Shown here one piece after another: positions 1 to 8,545 of a stretch of DNA of 64,000 nucleotides (position 1 is the stretch's first letter; each line of letters opens with the position of its first letter). Source of the DNA: Bacillus mycoides (GTDB lineage: Bacteria > Bacillota > Bacilli > Bacillales > Bacillaceae_G); assembly GCF_018742245.1 (NCBI RefSeq), contig NZ_CP036132.1:2413001-2477000 (forward strand). Direction: 5' to 3'. Both the position numbers and the translations under genes were made by a program. Below the pieces are notes generated by a model that saw only the letters and a program-made list of their open reading frames with translations, was not told the origin of the DNA and made no database searches.

Positions 1-33
1 CTTCGAAGTAGATAGAATTTTTAGGAGGAAACC

Positions 34-846
34 ATGTTTAAAATTGGAGATTTTTCAAAACTATCTTCCATTAGTATACGTATGTTGAGACATTATGATA
101 AAGTGGAGCTATTACAGCCAGTAAAAGTCGATGAGCAAAGTGGTTATCGATATTATTCAGCAGCTCAATTAAAGAAAGTAAATCGAATCCAAACGTTAAA
201 AGATATGGGGTTTAATATCGCTACCATTAAAGAAATAATAGAATGCGATAATATAGATAGTATAAAGGAGCAATTTCTAAATCGTAGTACTCAAATTAAA
301 GAAGACATGAATAACCTCCAAAAACAATTACGTCTCCTCGAAGACTCAATGAAAACGATGAGAGAGGATGTTGTTGAGATGAACTATCATATTTCAATAA
401 AGGAAATTTCAGAAAGAAATGTAGCTAGTGTTAGAAAGGTTATTCCATCATATAATTGTGAAGGGGAATTATGGAGTATATTAATGAAGGAAATTCATTT
501 TAAAAATATTAGTATAGCTAATCCGATTAATAGCATTGCTGTCTTCCATGATCAAGAATATAAAGAAAATGATGTAGATGTAGAAATACAGCTAAATATT
601 TTAGGGAAGTATGAAAATACAAAAGATGTTCATTTTAAAAAGATAGAGCCAATCAAGGTAGCATCTATAACAGTAAACGGAAATTATGAACAAATGATAA
701 ACGTAAATGAAGCAGCGGCAAAATGGATTGAGGCGGAAGGATATGAAATAGCAGGCCCGATGTTTAATATTTATCATGTTAGCCCAGCGATGGAATCGGA
801 TCCTAATAAGTGGGTTACAGAGGTTTGTTATCCAATTAACAAATAA
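34..846 (+). CDS. MerR-family regulator with GyrI-like effector domain
   Basis: A 270-residue transcription regulator. The N-terminus (FKIGDFSKLSSISIRMLRHY, residues 2-21) is the typical MerR winged helix that binds promoters with long spacers. Residues about 80-115 form the coiled-coil dimer helix, and residues about 120-270 look like a GyrI/BmrR-type small-molecule binding domain. This architecture is that of multidrug-sensing MerR activators such as BmrR and BltR. An AGGAGGA ribosome site at 22-28 supports the ATG at 34. The gene stands alone and ends at a strong terminator, so its target is not evident; it may act on a gene upstream of the window. The ligand cannot be told from the sequence. 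Confidence 0.9.
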   Translation: MFKIGDFSKLSSISIRMLRHYDKVELLQPVKVDEQSGYRYYSAAQLKKVNRIQTLKDMGFNIATIKEIIECDNIDSIKEQFLNRSTQIKEDMNNLQKQLRLLEDSMKTMREDVVEMNYHISIKEISERNVASVRKVIPSYNCEGELWSILMKEIHFKNISIANPINSIAVFHDQEYKENDVDVEIQLNILGKYENTKDVHFKKIEPIKVASITVNGNYEQMINVNEAAAKWIEAEGYEIAGPMFNIYHVSPAMESDPNKWVTEVCYPINK

Positions 847-850
847 GTAA

Positions 851-877
851 AAAAAGGCATATTTTATGCCTTTTTTT
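851..877 (+). terminator. Rho-independent terminator after the MerR gene
   Basis: An 11-bp stem (AAAAAGGCATA / TATGCCTTTTT) with a three-base loop and a T run lies 4 bp after the MerR stop codon. Confidence 0.9.
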
Positions 878-1040
878 ATTTTATTGTGCTCAAAAATGTA
901 TAGCTAAAGGGCTTGTCGGTTTGATTTATCAACTAAATTTAAAATTACGAAAATAAGTGGAGGCAGTTAAAAAATTTTATACCTACTGGAAATTGTGTTT
1001 AAATAAAAACCTTCAAGATAATTTACAGTTGAACCTTAAA

Positions 1041-1757
1041 TTAATGATATGTGTATCCTCCATCAGGAAACAACACATTACCCGTAGTAAAACTATTTTG
1101 CATTAAATATAGTACAGTATGTGCAATTTCATCATTATGCCCAGGTCTCTGTACAAGAGAAAGAGATTTATAAGCTTCATAAGCAGCTAGTCTATTTTCG
1201 TTTTGTTCATTCTCTCTTCGTATCGTTCCAGGAGAAACAACATTAACTCTAATTGGAGCTAATTCAACAGCTAAAGCTTTTCCTAAACTTTCAATAGCGC
1301 CATTACAAGCTCCGTAAGCAGGCGCTCCTTTAAGTGGCCGCTGACTAAATGCACCGGACATTAATACAATAGATCCAGAGTTTGAGAGAAAAGGAATTGC
1401 ATATCTTACGGCATAATATTGTGGCCAAAACTTTCCGATAAAGCTGCTTTCGGCGATATCATCCGTAGCAGTTATTGGTCCAAGTGTGTAAGAGGCTCCT
1501 GGTGTGAATAAATGATCAAAATTCCCAACTTTCTTGAAAAAATCTTGTAATTGGTTTTTATCTTGGTTATCCAATACATAAGTTTGAAGGTGGTTGTTAT
1601 TTATTACTTCTCGAGCAAGCATTAATTTTTCTTCCGAGCGTCCTGCAATAATAACATGTGCTCCTTGTTCAATTGCTTGTTTTGCTGTTGCTAATCCAAT
1701 ACCAGAGCTTCCACCAATGATAACGATACGAGTATCTTTTAATGTAGTAATAGACAT
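1041..1757 (-). CDS. SDR-family NAD(P)-dependent oxidoreductase
   Basis: A 238-residue short-chain dehydrogenase/reductase, normal length for a classical SDR. Near the N-terminus is the TGxxxGIG-type nucleotide loop, here IGGSSGIGLA (residues 14-23). There is an SGSIVLMSGAF strand and an active-site segment with YGACNGAIE, where the Yxxx position carries N rather than the usual K (Y-G-A-C-N). The lysine is therefore not obvious and catalysis may be atypical. The C-terminal INVVSPGTI-like segment (VRVNVVSPGTIRRE) is present. AAAGGAGGGG precedes the ATG. It diverges from the HxlR gene at 1953, which probably controls it. The substrate is unknown. Confidence 0.88.
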   Translation of the reverse strand: MSITTLKDTRIVIIGGSSGIGLATAKQAIEQGAHVIIAGRSEEKLMLAREVINNNHLQTYVLDNQDKNQLQDFFKKVGNFDHLFTPGASYTLGPITATDDIAESSFIGKFWPQYYAVRYAIPFLSNSGSIVLMSGAFSQRPLKGAPAYGACNGAIESLGKALAVELAPIRVNVVSPGTIRRENEQNENRLAAYEAYKSLSLVQRPGHNDEIAHTVLYLMQNSFTTGNVLFPDGGYTYH

Positions 1758-1836
1758 ATTTTAGCCCCTCCTTTAATAAAAACTTTAAAATAAAACTGCT
1801 ATGCTTTTATTATTCGCTAAAAGATTGCAAGTGAAA

Positions 1837-1876
1837 AGTACGCACTTTATATGTACATAGTCGCAAATTTCGTACT
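1837..1876. promoter_or_regulatory. Candidate HxlR operator between the SDR and HxlR genes
   Basis: The divergent intergenic region carries inverted arms AGTACG (1837-1842) and CGTACT (1871-1876). A tighter inverted repeat AAAGTACGCACTTT (1835-1848) overlaps the left arm. GTAC-containing inverted repeats in divergent spacers are typical of HxlR-family sites. The assignment is inferred from position and symmetry only. Confidence 0.45.
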
Positions 1877-1952
1877 AATCGCTTGTTATATGGATACATA
1901 ATATAAAAAATTACTCATTATAATTTATGATTTGAGGGGAGTGGTGAGGAAA

Positions 1953-2291
1953 GTGAATTTAGAGGAACCGAAATTAAAAGGGGTAATAGCGACATTACAA
2001 ATAATCGGTGGGAAATGGAAGCCACTCATTTTATTTATATTATTAACAGATGGAACGAAACGGTTTGGTGAATTAAAGAGATTAATACCAGGCATTTCTC
2101 AAGGAACATTAGCGAAGCAGCTTCGTGAATTAGAGCACGATCAACTAATAAAACGCGAAATTTATCAAGAAATACCACCTAAAGTGGAATATAGCTTAAC
2201 TGAGCATGGAAAAACAGTCAGTATTGTTTTGGATAGTATGTGTGGTTGGGGAAGAGGACATTTAGAATATATCGATAAAAATAAACTATAA
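1953..2291 (+). CDS. HxlR-family winged-helix regulator
   Basis: A 112-residue regulator of the HxlR/YodB type. It contains [12 protein letters not shown], the recognition segment [25 protein letters not shown], and the wing [20 protein letters not shown], all hallmarks of the family. Many members sense electrophiles or aldehydes and control a divergent reductase, as the arrangement with the SDR gene suggests here. The GTG at 1953 is chosen because AGGGGAG at 1935-1941 lies at good distance; earlier in-frame TTG (1932) and GTG codons would overlap that site. No cysteine equivalent to the YodB sensor Cys is visible near the N-terminus, so thiol sensing is not supported. Confidence 0.9.
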   Translation: MNLEEPKLKGVIATLQIIGGKWKPLILFILLTDGTKRFGELKRLIPGISQGTLAKQLRELEHDQLIKREIYQEIPPKVEYSLTEHGKTVSIVLDSMCGWGRGHLEYIDKNKL

Positions 2292-2420
2292 TATTATTAT
2301 GTAAACTAAATGGGATTTGTCGAAACATATCGTTTTAATAATTTGTATTTTATAATATATAATTAAATAGTGTTATAGGTTATTATATATGCAGTCTTCC
2401 AGATGAGGTGATATAGATGA

Positions 2421-2580
2421 AATGCTGTATCGTTCGAAGTAACTAGTTGTTCGGGGCTGAAAAAATGCGTAGCAGATATAAAAGAAGACGTAGGCCCTTT
2501 CACGATAATATCAACTATGAGTCTATTTCGAGAATCATCTAAACAGTTAATGCATTTTTACAAAGGGGAAATAATAAAAT
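2421..2580 (+). pseudogene. Possible decayed small gene of unknown identity
   Basis: An open stretch without a usable start codon reads ...TSCSGLKKCVADIKEDVGPF... and ends ...HFYKGEIIK with a stop at 2578-2580, overlapping the methyltransferase start. A GATGAGGTGAT ribosome-site-like element at 2404-2414 precedes an ATG at 2418 in another frame, which stops after nine codons. This looks like a small gene broken by a frameshift. I do not recognise the protein. Confidence 0.3.
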
Positions 2581-3331
2581 GAATGAATTAGAGTATAAAA
2601 GTTTTTATGATAAAGTGGGACGATTAAATGGGTGGGACTTTAGTAAGCTAAAGTGTGAAACTGTAGGTGACACTTGGGACTTTTATGGCGAAGTGCAAGA
2701 AAGATGTAAACCATCAGATATTCTACTTGATGTTGGCACAGGTGGAGGAGAGAATATATTAAAAATAGCATCTTCAGCTGCATTACTGATTGGAATAGAT
2801 AATTCTAATGGAATGATCAAAACAGCACATTCCAATTTGAATAAAGCAGGTGTAAAAAATGTTGAATTTCTTCAAATGGATTCGGAATTTTTAACGTTTC
2901 CGCATGCTCATTTTGATATTACTTCAAGTTGTCATGCGCCGTTTGTAGCATCTGAATTGGCAAAAGTAATGAAAAAAGGTGCTTTTTTCTTAACACAACA
3001 AGTTAGCGAACATGATAAATTAAATCTTAAAGAAGCATTTGGTAGAGGGCAATGTTTAGGTGAAAGAGATGGTACGTTAAAAGATAATTATATGGGTGAA
3101 CTTATTAGTGCAGGATTTGAACTCGTACAAGTACGTGAATATGATGTTACTGATTATTACAGTACTCCTGAGGATCTTATTTTCTTATTAAAACATACGC
3201 CTATTATTCCTAGATTTGGAGAAAAAGAAGAGGACTTTAATATTTTACAAAAGTTCATTGACGCTAATAGTTCCGAAAAAGGTATTCATACGAATTCAAA
3301 AAGGTTTATGATTATTGCTGTTAAATCATAG
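2579..3331 (+). CDS. Class I SAM-dependent methyltransferase
   Basis: A 250-residue methyltransferase. The SAM-binding motif I is ILLDVGTGGGENILKIA (about residues 46-62), followed by an acidic strand end LIGIDNSNGMI (motif II) and VEFLQMDSE (motif III region). This matches the Methyltransf_11/25 fold. AAGGGGAA at 2562-2569 supports the ATG at 2579. The gene is monocistronic, closed by a terminator. The methyl acceptor cannot be deduced; the family includes small-molecule and antibiotic-modifying enzymes. Confidence 0.88.
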   Translation: MNELEYKSFYDKVGRLNGWDFSKLKCETVGDTWDFYGEVQERCKPSDILLDVGTGGGENILKIASSAALLIGIDNSNGMIKTAHSNLNKAGVKNVEFLQMDSEFLTFPHAHFDITSSCHAPFVASELAKVMKKGAFFLTQQVSEHDKLNLKEAFGRGQCLGERDGTLKDNYMGELISAGFELVQVREYDVTDYYSTPEDLIFLLKHTPIIPRFGEKEEDFNILQKFIDANSSEKGIHTNSKRFMIIAVKS

Positions 3332-3344
3332 TGTATTTTAACGT

Positions 3345-3383
3345 AAAAGCTGATTTTCTTTAAAAGAAAATCAGCTTTTTTTG
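3345..3383 (+). terminator. Terminator after the methyltransferase gene
   Basis: A long perfect stem (AAAAGCTGATTTTCTTT pairing with its complement around a TAA loop) is followed by a T tract, 14 bp after the stop codon. Confidence 0.93.
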
Positions 3384-3467
3384 TAGAAAAGAATGCAGGG
3401 GAAACTTAAAAATCATAGAAATAGGTAAAGTGGTAATCTAAAAATTGAAATATAGGGGATAATTATT

Positions 3468-4301
3468 TTGAAACGTTACTATATTAACAACGAAAAAATA
3501 AACGCACATATTACTGAGTGGGGAAATAATGAAAAGCCCGTTATCTTTTGTTTACATGGGTTAGGTAGTACGAGTTTAAGTTTTATAGAAATTGCAGAGG
3601 AATTAAAGGAAGAGTATAGATTTATCTCCATTGATGCACCTGGGCATGGTAAAACACCGCCCTTTGAAAGAACGGAAGATTATGAGATGCTGAATTTAGC
3701 AAACTGGTTAAATGAAATAATAAATGAACTGAGAATTGAACATTTCTATTTTTTATCACATTCGTGGGGAAGTTTTGTAGCACTATTTTATTTATTAAAT
3801 AATCCAGAAAAAGTACTAGGAAGTATTCTTATTGATGGTGGATATCAAACAAAAAGGCTTCAAGAAGAAACGCTTGAAGAGGAAATCGCGTATTACGAAA
3901 AGGATTTTGAAGAATATATTTTTAATAATTGGGGTGGATTTTTCAAAAGTGAAAAAGAAGCATATACTAGGTGGTCTCCATTATTAGAAGTTGCTGTAAA
4001 AGACCTAGGGATTGAAATGGATATTAAAGTATGTTGGCATGCGAGAGGTACAACAGCTGGTAATATAATAAGAGGTATGCATAAAGATGAAACGATAGAT
4101 ATTTACGAGAAGTTACCATCTAATATTATATTGCTTCGAGCTACAGTTCCACAAATATGGGATGAATATAGAGATAAAACAGTGAGGATTTTCAAGTTAA
4201 AAACTGGCGCGAAAGTAAAATTAATCTCTGATACTACACATTTGTTACACTGGGATAAACCAGAAGTTGTTATAGAGGAAATAAAAAGTAATTGGAGCTA
4301 A
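3468..4301 (+). CDS. Alpha/beta-fold hydrolase
   Basis: A 277-residue single-domain hydrolase, typical length. It has the oxyanion segment FCLHGLGSTSLSF (about residues 25-37), the strand RFISIDAPGHGKTPPF, a nucleophile elbow LSHSWGSF (Ser about residue 100), and a C-terminal catalytic His in DTTHLLHWDKPE. The elbow is S-H-S-W-G rather than the common G-x-S-x-G, a tolerated variant. The start is TTG at 3468, behind a weak AGGGGAT site at 3453-3459. The substrate is unknown. It is monocistronic as far as can be seen. Confidence 0.87.
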   Translation: MKRYYINNEKINAHITEWGNNEKPVIFCLHGLGSTSLSFIEIAEELKEEYRFISIDAPGHGKTPPFERTEDYEMLNLANWLNEIINELRIEHFYFLSHSWGSFVALFYLLNNPEKVLGSILIDGGYQTKRLQEETLEEEIAYYEKDFEEYIFNNWGGFFKSEKEAYTRWSPLLEVAVKDLGIEMDIKVCWHARGTTAGNIIRGMHKDETIDIYEKLPSNIILLRATVPQIWDEYRDKTVRIFKLKTGAKVKLISDTTHLLHWDKPEVVIEEIKSNWS

Positions 4302-4418
4302 CATATTCATACTAAAGTTGTAGTTTTCACATGAAAAATCCACCCTTCGGTTTGATTTTATCTATTTATAAGTGTAATACAATAAGAATAGATAATAAGA
4401 AACAAGGGGGAATGTAAA

Positions 4419-5214
4419 GTGATTACACATATATCAGATATAAAACTACAAACGGTTTCTATAGAAGGGGTAAAACAAGTCTATAAAGACATATTATCTT
4501 TTCCAATAAAAAAAAGAAACCGCATCATATATTCAATTTGAAGTAACACCGTATACAACAATTAGTTTTCAAGAAGTATATGAACCAATTGCACCTGCGC
4601 ATTTCGCTTTTGAGATCCCATATTCAAAGTTTCATGAAACGGAAAAATGGCTTAAAGAGTCTGGATTACTCATTGTGAAATGGAAAGATGGTCATACAAT
4701 TGGTGAGGAGAATGGTCTATTCAATTTATACTTTAAAGATGGTGATGGAAATCTTCTCGAAATTATTGCACATAGTTATGTTAAAGAAGATGTATTAGTC
4801 CCGCATTCACCGTTAAACATTTTATACGTAAGGGAAATTGGTCTTCCGGTTAAAAGTGTACCTGTATTTACGGAATGGTTGAAATCAAATCTAGACATGA
4901 AAACGAAGGAAGATGGGGATATTTTTAACTTTGTAATAGGTGGCACTGCATATATCGTTGCAACCTGGTGGCAGCGACCGTGGATTCCAATCGCGATGAA
5001 AGCTTTACCACCGAAAGTACATGTTTCATTCGGAACACCGGATCATGCGTTTTTACAACAAATCCAAAATAACTTTAAGAAAAATAGTGTTCCATTTGAA
5101 AGTAAACATACTGAAGTATTGTTTATTCAACAAGGGTATTCATTTTCTGTTTTGCATACACCGGAGTTTCATTCCGATATTCCTAGAAAATTAAACTTAC
5201 CACTTTCTATATAA
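4419..5214 (+). pseudogene. Two-domain VOC/glyoxalase-like protein, single-base frameshift
   Basis: The gene opens with GTG at 4419 behind AAGGGGG (4404-4410) and reads VITHISDIKLQTVSIEGVKQ... before running into a stop. After a tract of eight A residues (4508-4515) the continuation lies one frame over (...ETASYIQFEVTPYTTISF...) and stays open to 5214. One extra A therefore splits an otherwise intact protein of about 264 residues. The intact sequence has two VOC modules, the first ending GDGNLLEIIAH and the second with the GTAYIVATWWQRPW region. VOC proteins are metal-dependent lyases, dioxygenases or binding proteins; the exact role is unknown. The downstream part (from GTG 4675) could still be translated as 179 residues. 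A sequencing error or slippage at the A tract is possible. Confidence 0.75.
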
Positions 5215-5238
5215 TTATAGGGAGGGGTAAGTTTTTTT
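5193..5238 (+). terminator. Terminator overlapping the VOC gene end
   Basis: AAACTTACC (5193-5201) pairs with GGTAAGTTT (5226-5234) and is followed by T residues; the stem begins inside the last codons of the VOC gene. Confidence 0.7.
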
Positions 5239-5330
5239 CATTTTCATGAAGAAGGGTTTCAGTATAATTACACTGAATTTATAGAGGACTATAAGGCGTT
5301 ATTCTAATTTACTGTAAGGAGAGAAATGAA

Positions 5331-6038
5331 TTGAATCTAGGAAATCCGATAGCCAAAGGAAATACGGCTGAAATTTATCTTTGTGATAATAAAGTTGTGA
5401 AATTGTTTAAAGAATGCCTCCCTAATACAGAATCTCTATACGAAGCACAAAAACAAAAGTATGCATATTCATGTGGTTTACACGTTCCTAAAGTATTTGA
5501 AGTTACAGAGATACAAGGTAGACAAGCTATTATTATGGAATATGTAGAAGGTGAAAGTGTTGGTGAGCTTTTGCTTAATAATTTGAGTAAAGCGGAGCAT
5601 TTCATAAGTATTTGTGTAAGTATACAACAAAAAATTCATGCTATATCTGTGAGCCCGGATGAAATAGAACCGATGAAAGAGAGACTTTATCGTCAAATTA
5701 ACTCCGTGCATAATCTGGATGAAAAACAAAAGGGAAATATATTAAAAAGGTTAGATTCAATCATATTTGAACCTAGATTATGTCATGGTGATTTTCATCC
5801 GTTTAATTTAATTATGAGCAATGATGCTATGAAAATTATAGATTGGGTTGATGCTAGTTCGGGTGATATTCGCGCAGATGTGTTTCGGACATACTTATTG
5901 TATTCACAGAATTCAGTGGAATTAGCTGAAATGTATTTACATATATATTGCAAAAAAACAGGTTTATTAAGAGATGAAATTTTCCAGTGGGCTCCTATTA
6001 TTAGTGCAGCTAGATTGGCAGAGAATAAATCTCTGTAA
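5331..6038 (+). CDS. Aminoglycoside-phosphotransferase/choline-kinase-like protein
   Basis: A 235-residue kinase-fold protein. A Gly-rich start (IAKGNTAEIYL), a conserved lysine strand (KVVKLF), hinge IIMEYVEGES, catalytic loop LCHGDFHPFNLIM (about residues 149-161) and metal-binding MKIIDWVDA are all present, so it should bind ATP and Mg. This is the APH superfamily; its substrates range from antibiotics to sugars and choline, and resistance should not be assumed. TTG at 5331 follows AAGGAGAG (5316-5323). The protein ends shortly after the C-terminal helices, within the normal range for small members. Confidence 0.85.
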   Translation: MNLGNPIAKGNTAEIYLCDNKVVKLFKECLPNTESLYEAQKQKYAYSCGLHVPKVFEVTEIQGRQAIIMEYVEGESVGELLLNNLSKAEHFISICVSIQQKIHAISVSPDEIEPMKERLYRQINSVHNLDEKQKGNILKRLDSIIFEPRLCHGDFHPFNLIMSNDAMKIIDWVDASSGDIRADVFRTYLLYSQNSVELAEMYLHIYCKKTGLLRDEIFQWAPIISAARLAENKSL

Positions 6039-6160
6039 ATAAAAGATGTTTTCAAGTATTTATTTTGATCCCTATTAAAATAGTGAATCATTTATTTTTT
6101 TACTCATTGATTCTCTCCGTTATTTTTCTTGCTAATTCATTTCGATTTGTCATATACTTA

Positions 6161-6182
6161 AAAGAGACCAAACGTTTTCTTT
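6161..6182. promoter_or_regulatory. Candidate TetR operator, copy 1 (upstream of the TetR gene)
   Basis: A 22-bp near-palindrome begins AAAGAGACCAAACG and ends TTTTCTTT, ending 12 bp before the TetR start codon. It matches 18 of 22 positions of the two identical copies at 6812 and 8524. The position implies autoregulation. Confidence 0.6.
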
Positions 6183-6194
6183 TAGGGGGACACA

Positions 6195-6791
6195 ATGCGT
6201 AAAGGTGAATTAACAAAAAGAATGATTCTTGATCGTTCCTCTGCTCTGTTTAATGTAAAGGGGTATAGTGGTTCTTCAATTTCTGATATTATGCGAGAGA
6301 CTGGGCTAGAGAAGGGTGGTATTTATCGTCACTTTAAAAATAAAGATGACTTGGCTGTTCAAGCCTTTCAGCACGCAACTTCACAAATGGGAGTGCGTTA
6401 TGTCGAAGAGATAAAAAAAGCATCCAATACGTTGGATAAGTTAAAAACTTTTATTTCAGTTTTTACATCTCTCATTCATAATGATCCTCTTCCTGGAGGG
6501 TGTCCAATCATGAACGTAACGTTAGAAGCAGATGATTCCCATCCTCTCATGGCAGAACAAGCACAGATAGCGATGAATCAATTACTTGGAATAATTGAAA
6601 AGATTATTACGTATGGAATTGAGCAAGGAGATTTAAAACCAGACACTCAAGCAAAGCAGATTGCTATCATCTGGATTTCTTCTCTTGAAGGAGCACTTGC
6701 CTTGTCACGCTTATACCAAGATACAGTCTATATTGATACAGTATCGTCACGACTTTTAGATGAATTGGAAAAACAAATTACGGCCAAGTAA
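6195..6791 (+). CDS. TetR/AcrR-family repressor
   Basis: A 198-residue TetR-type regulator. The N-terminal helix-turn-helix reads TKRMILDRSSALFNVKGYSGSSISDIMRETGLEKGGIYRHFKNKDDL (about residues 7-53), very close to the YxaF/LmrA/AcuR group consensus. The C-terminal ligand domain includes LPGGCPIMNVTLEADDSHP, typical of the TetR_C_11/LmrA-YxaF-like class. AGGGGGACA at 6184-6192 supports the ATG. A similar near-palindrome lies upstream of this gene and of each of the next two genes (dehydrogenase-like and cupin), indicating a three-transcript regulon. The inducer is unknown. Confidence 0.92.
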   Translation: MRKGELTKRMILDRSSALFNVKGYSGSSISDIMRETGLEKGGIYRHFKNKDDLAVQAFQHATSQMGVRYVEEIKKASNTLDKLKTFISVFTSLIHNDPLPGGCPIMNVTLEADDSHPLMAEQAQIAMNQLLGIIEKIITYGIEQGDLKPDTQAKQIAIIWISSLEGALALSRLYQDTVYIDTVSSRLLDELEKQITAK

Positions 6792-6803
6792 GCCGTAATT
6801 TTT
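6780..6803 (+). terminator. Short terminator after the TetR gene
   Basis: ACGGC (6780-6784) pairs with GCCGT (6792-6796) around the stop codon, followed by AATTTTT. The stem is only 5 bp, so read-through into the dehydrogenase gene is likely. Confidence 0.55.
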
Positions 6804-6811
6804 ATCACCAA

Positions 6812-6833
6812 AAAGAGACTGTTCGGTTTCTTT
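6812..6833. promoter_or_regulatory. Candidate TetR operator, copy 2 (upstream of the dehydrogenase-like gene)
   Basis: A 22-bp near-palindrome (left half AAAGAGACTGT, right half TCGGTTTCTTT; 8 of 11 positions pair). It is identical to copy 3 at 8524-8545, and the identity extends to a 26-bp block (6810-6835). Confidence 0.7.
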
Positions 6834-6994
6834 TTTGAGGGGGTGATCACTTAATAGAAATTCCATGATGGAACTATGAAAAAACGGATGAGAGAAGAAT
6901 GGTACTAATACAAAATAGTAAATTGAAAAATGTGTAGAGTATGAACAATTTCGGCCTACCTGTTTCTAATTTTTGGAGGAGTGTGAAAAAGGAT

Positions 6995-8374
6995 ATGAGA
7001 GAAATAGAAACAATCGTAATTGGCTCTGGACCTGGAGGATATGTTGCTGCAATAAGAGCTTCACAATTAGGGAAACAAGTGGCAATTATAGAAAGAGAGA
7101 ATCTTGGTGGCGTATGCGCTAACGTCGGCTGCATTCCATCTAAGGCACTTATTTCTGTAGGTCATCGCTTTGAGGAAACAAAGCATTCAGAAGATAGGGG
7201 TATTTTTTCTTCTGGTGTAAATGTTGATTTTGCAAAAGTACAAGAATTTAAAAACAACGTTGTAAAGAAATTAGTAGGTGGTGTAGAAGGGTTATTAAAA
7301 AGCAATAAAGTAGAAGTGATAAAAGGTGAAGCTTATTTCATGGATGCTAACACTATACGAGTAACCAATAAAGATGCAGCTCAAACATATACATTTAAAA
7401 ATGCAATTATAGCTACTGGATCACGCCCAGTTGAAATTCCAACATTTAAATTTACAAAACATGTGATTAACTCTACAGGTGCACTTAGTTTAACTGAAGT
7501 TCCAAGTAAATTGGTTGTAATCGGTGGTGGTTACATTGGTACTGAATTGGGCTCTGCTTACGCTTCCCTCGGTTCTATAGTAACAATTATTGAAGGAGGT
7601 AAAGATATTTTAACTGGCTTCGATAAACAAATGACTCAAATTGTGAAAGAAGACCTTATAAACAAAGGTGTTACAGTAATAGTAGATGCATCCGCTAAAG
7701 GTGCTGAAGAAGTTGAAAATGGTGTAATTGTTACCTACGAAATTGGTGGTGAAGAAAAGAAAGTTGACGCTGATTACGTATTAGTAACGATTGGCCGTCG
7801 TCCTAATACTGAAAATATGGGTTTTGAAAAAATCGGTATTGAGTTTTCTGACCGCGGTTTATTAAAAGTTGATCAACAATGCCGTACTAACCTTCCGAAC
7901 ATTTTTGCTATAGGAGATATCATTGCTGGTCCACAGCTTGCACATAAAGCATTTTACGAAGGGAAAGTAGCTGCTGAAGCTATCTCTGGTGAACTATCAT
8001 TTGTTGATTACTTGGCAATTCCAGCAGTTTGTTTCACAAATCCTGAATTAGCTACAGTTGGTTATACTGAAGAGCGAGCAAAGGCAGAAGGCATGGAAGT
8101 AAAAGTGATTCAATCCCCATTTTCAGCAAACGGTCGTGCACTTGTATCAAATGAAGGAAAAGGGTTCTTGAGGCTATTGGTGCGTAAAGAAGATGGTGTA
8201 TTAGTAGGTGCTCAAATCGTGGGTAATAGTGCATCAGAAATAATTGCCGAAATGGGTTTAGCAATTGAATCAGGCATGACAGTTGAAGATATTGCATTAA
8301 CACCACATGCTCAACTAACTTTAAGTGAGATTGTGATGGAAGCTGCTGAGGCCTTAATTTACAATTTTAAATAA
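6995..8374 (+). CDS. Dihydrolipoamide-dehydrogenase-like flavoprotein lacking the catalytic His
   Basis: A 459-residue pyridine-nucleotide disulphide oxidoreductase from ATG 6995. It has the FAD loop [12 protein letters not shown] (residues 8-19), redox disulphide [13 protein letters not shown] (Cys41/Cys46), NAD loop [16 protein letters not shown] motif IFAIGDI and the C-terminal dimerisation domain. The E3 consensus HAHPTLSE at the C-terminus reads HAQLTLSE here: the active-site His is Gln (about residue 440) and the following Pro is Leu. Classical lipoamide turnover is therefore doubtful, although the rest of the fold is intact. No E1/E2 genes are adjacent. A TetR operator lies about 160 bp upstream. 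A start further upstream at 6941 is open but GGAGGA at 6975-6980 favours 6995. Confidence 0.88.
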   Translation: MREIETIVIGSGPGGYVAAIRASQLGKQVAIIERENLGGVCANVGCIPSKALISVGHRFEETKHSEDRGIFSSGVNVDFAKVQEFKNNVVKKLVGGVEGLLKSNKVEVIKGEAYFMDANTIRVTNKDAAQTYTFKNAIIATGSRPVEIPTFKFTKHVINSTGALSLTEVPSKLVVIGGGYIGTELGSAYASLGSIVTIIEGGKDILTGFDKQMTQIVKEDLINKGVTVIVDASAKGAEEVENGVIVTYEIGGEEKKVDADYVLVTIGRRPNTENMGFEKIGIEFSDRGLLKVDQQCRTNLPNIFAIGDIIAGPQLAHKAFYEGKVAAEAISGELSFVDYLAIPAVCFTNPELATVGYTEERAKAEGMEVKVIQSPFSANGRALVSNEGKGFLRLLVRKEDGVLVGAQIVGNSASEIIAEMGLAIESGMTVEDIALTPHAQLTLSEIVMEAAEALIYNFK

Positions 8375-8491
8375 ATATTAATTAATAAAAATTGGATTGC
8401 TTCGTTTTTTAGAAATTCTAAATAAAATAAATGTAGAGATAAATAAATATGCAAAAAACAATCTTTACTAATAAACTTCTTAATAACATAT

Positions 8492-8517
8492 TATGGCTAA
8501 TTGAGCCGTTTTTTTAC
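8492..8517 (+). terminator. Weak terminator before the cupin gene
   Basis: GGCT and AGCC flank a short AATTG loop and are followed by seven T residues, just upstream of operator copy 3. It presumably ends the dehydrogenase-like transcript. Confidence 0.45.
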
Positions 8518-8523
8518 CGTGAA

Positions 8524-8545
8524 AAAGAGACTGTTCGGTTTCTTT
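8524..8545. promoter_or_regulatory. Candidate TetR operator, copy 3 (upstream of the cupin gene)
   Basis: Identical over 22 bp to the copy at 6812-6833. It lies about 75 bp before the cupin start codon and implies that the cupin gene belongs to the same regulon. Confidence 0.7.

Noticed and set aside
4505..4520. Programmed translational frameshift in the VOC gene
   Set aside because: No slippery heptamer with a following pseudoknot or upstream Shine-Dalgarno stimulator is evident; simple indel or slippage is more economical.
5375..5729. Antisense open frames within the kinase-like gene
   Set aside because: They are shadows of the well-supported + strand gene with catalytic motifs.
5331..6038. 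Antibiotic-resistance aminoglycoside kinase
   Set aside because: The kinase motifs are shared by the whole APH superfamily; nothing specific to aminoglycoside enzymes is seen here or at 9191.
6941..6994. 18-residue N-terminal extension of the dehydrogenase-like gene
   Set aside because: GGAGGA at 6975-6980 lies within it and the normal family start corresponds to ATG 6995.
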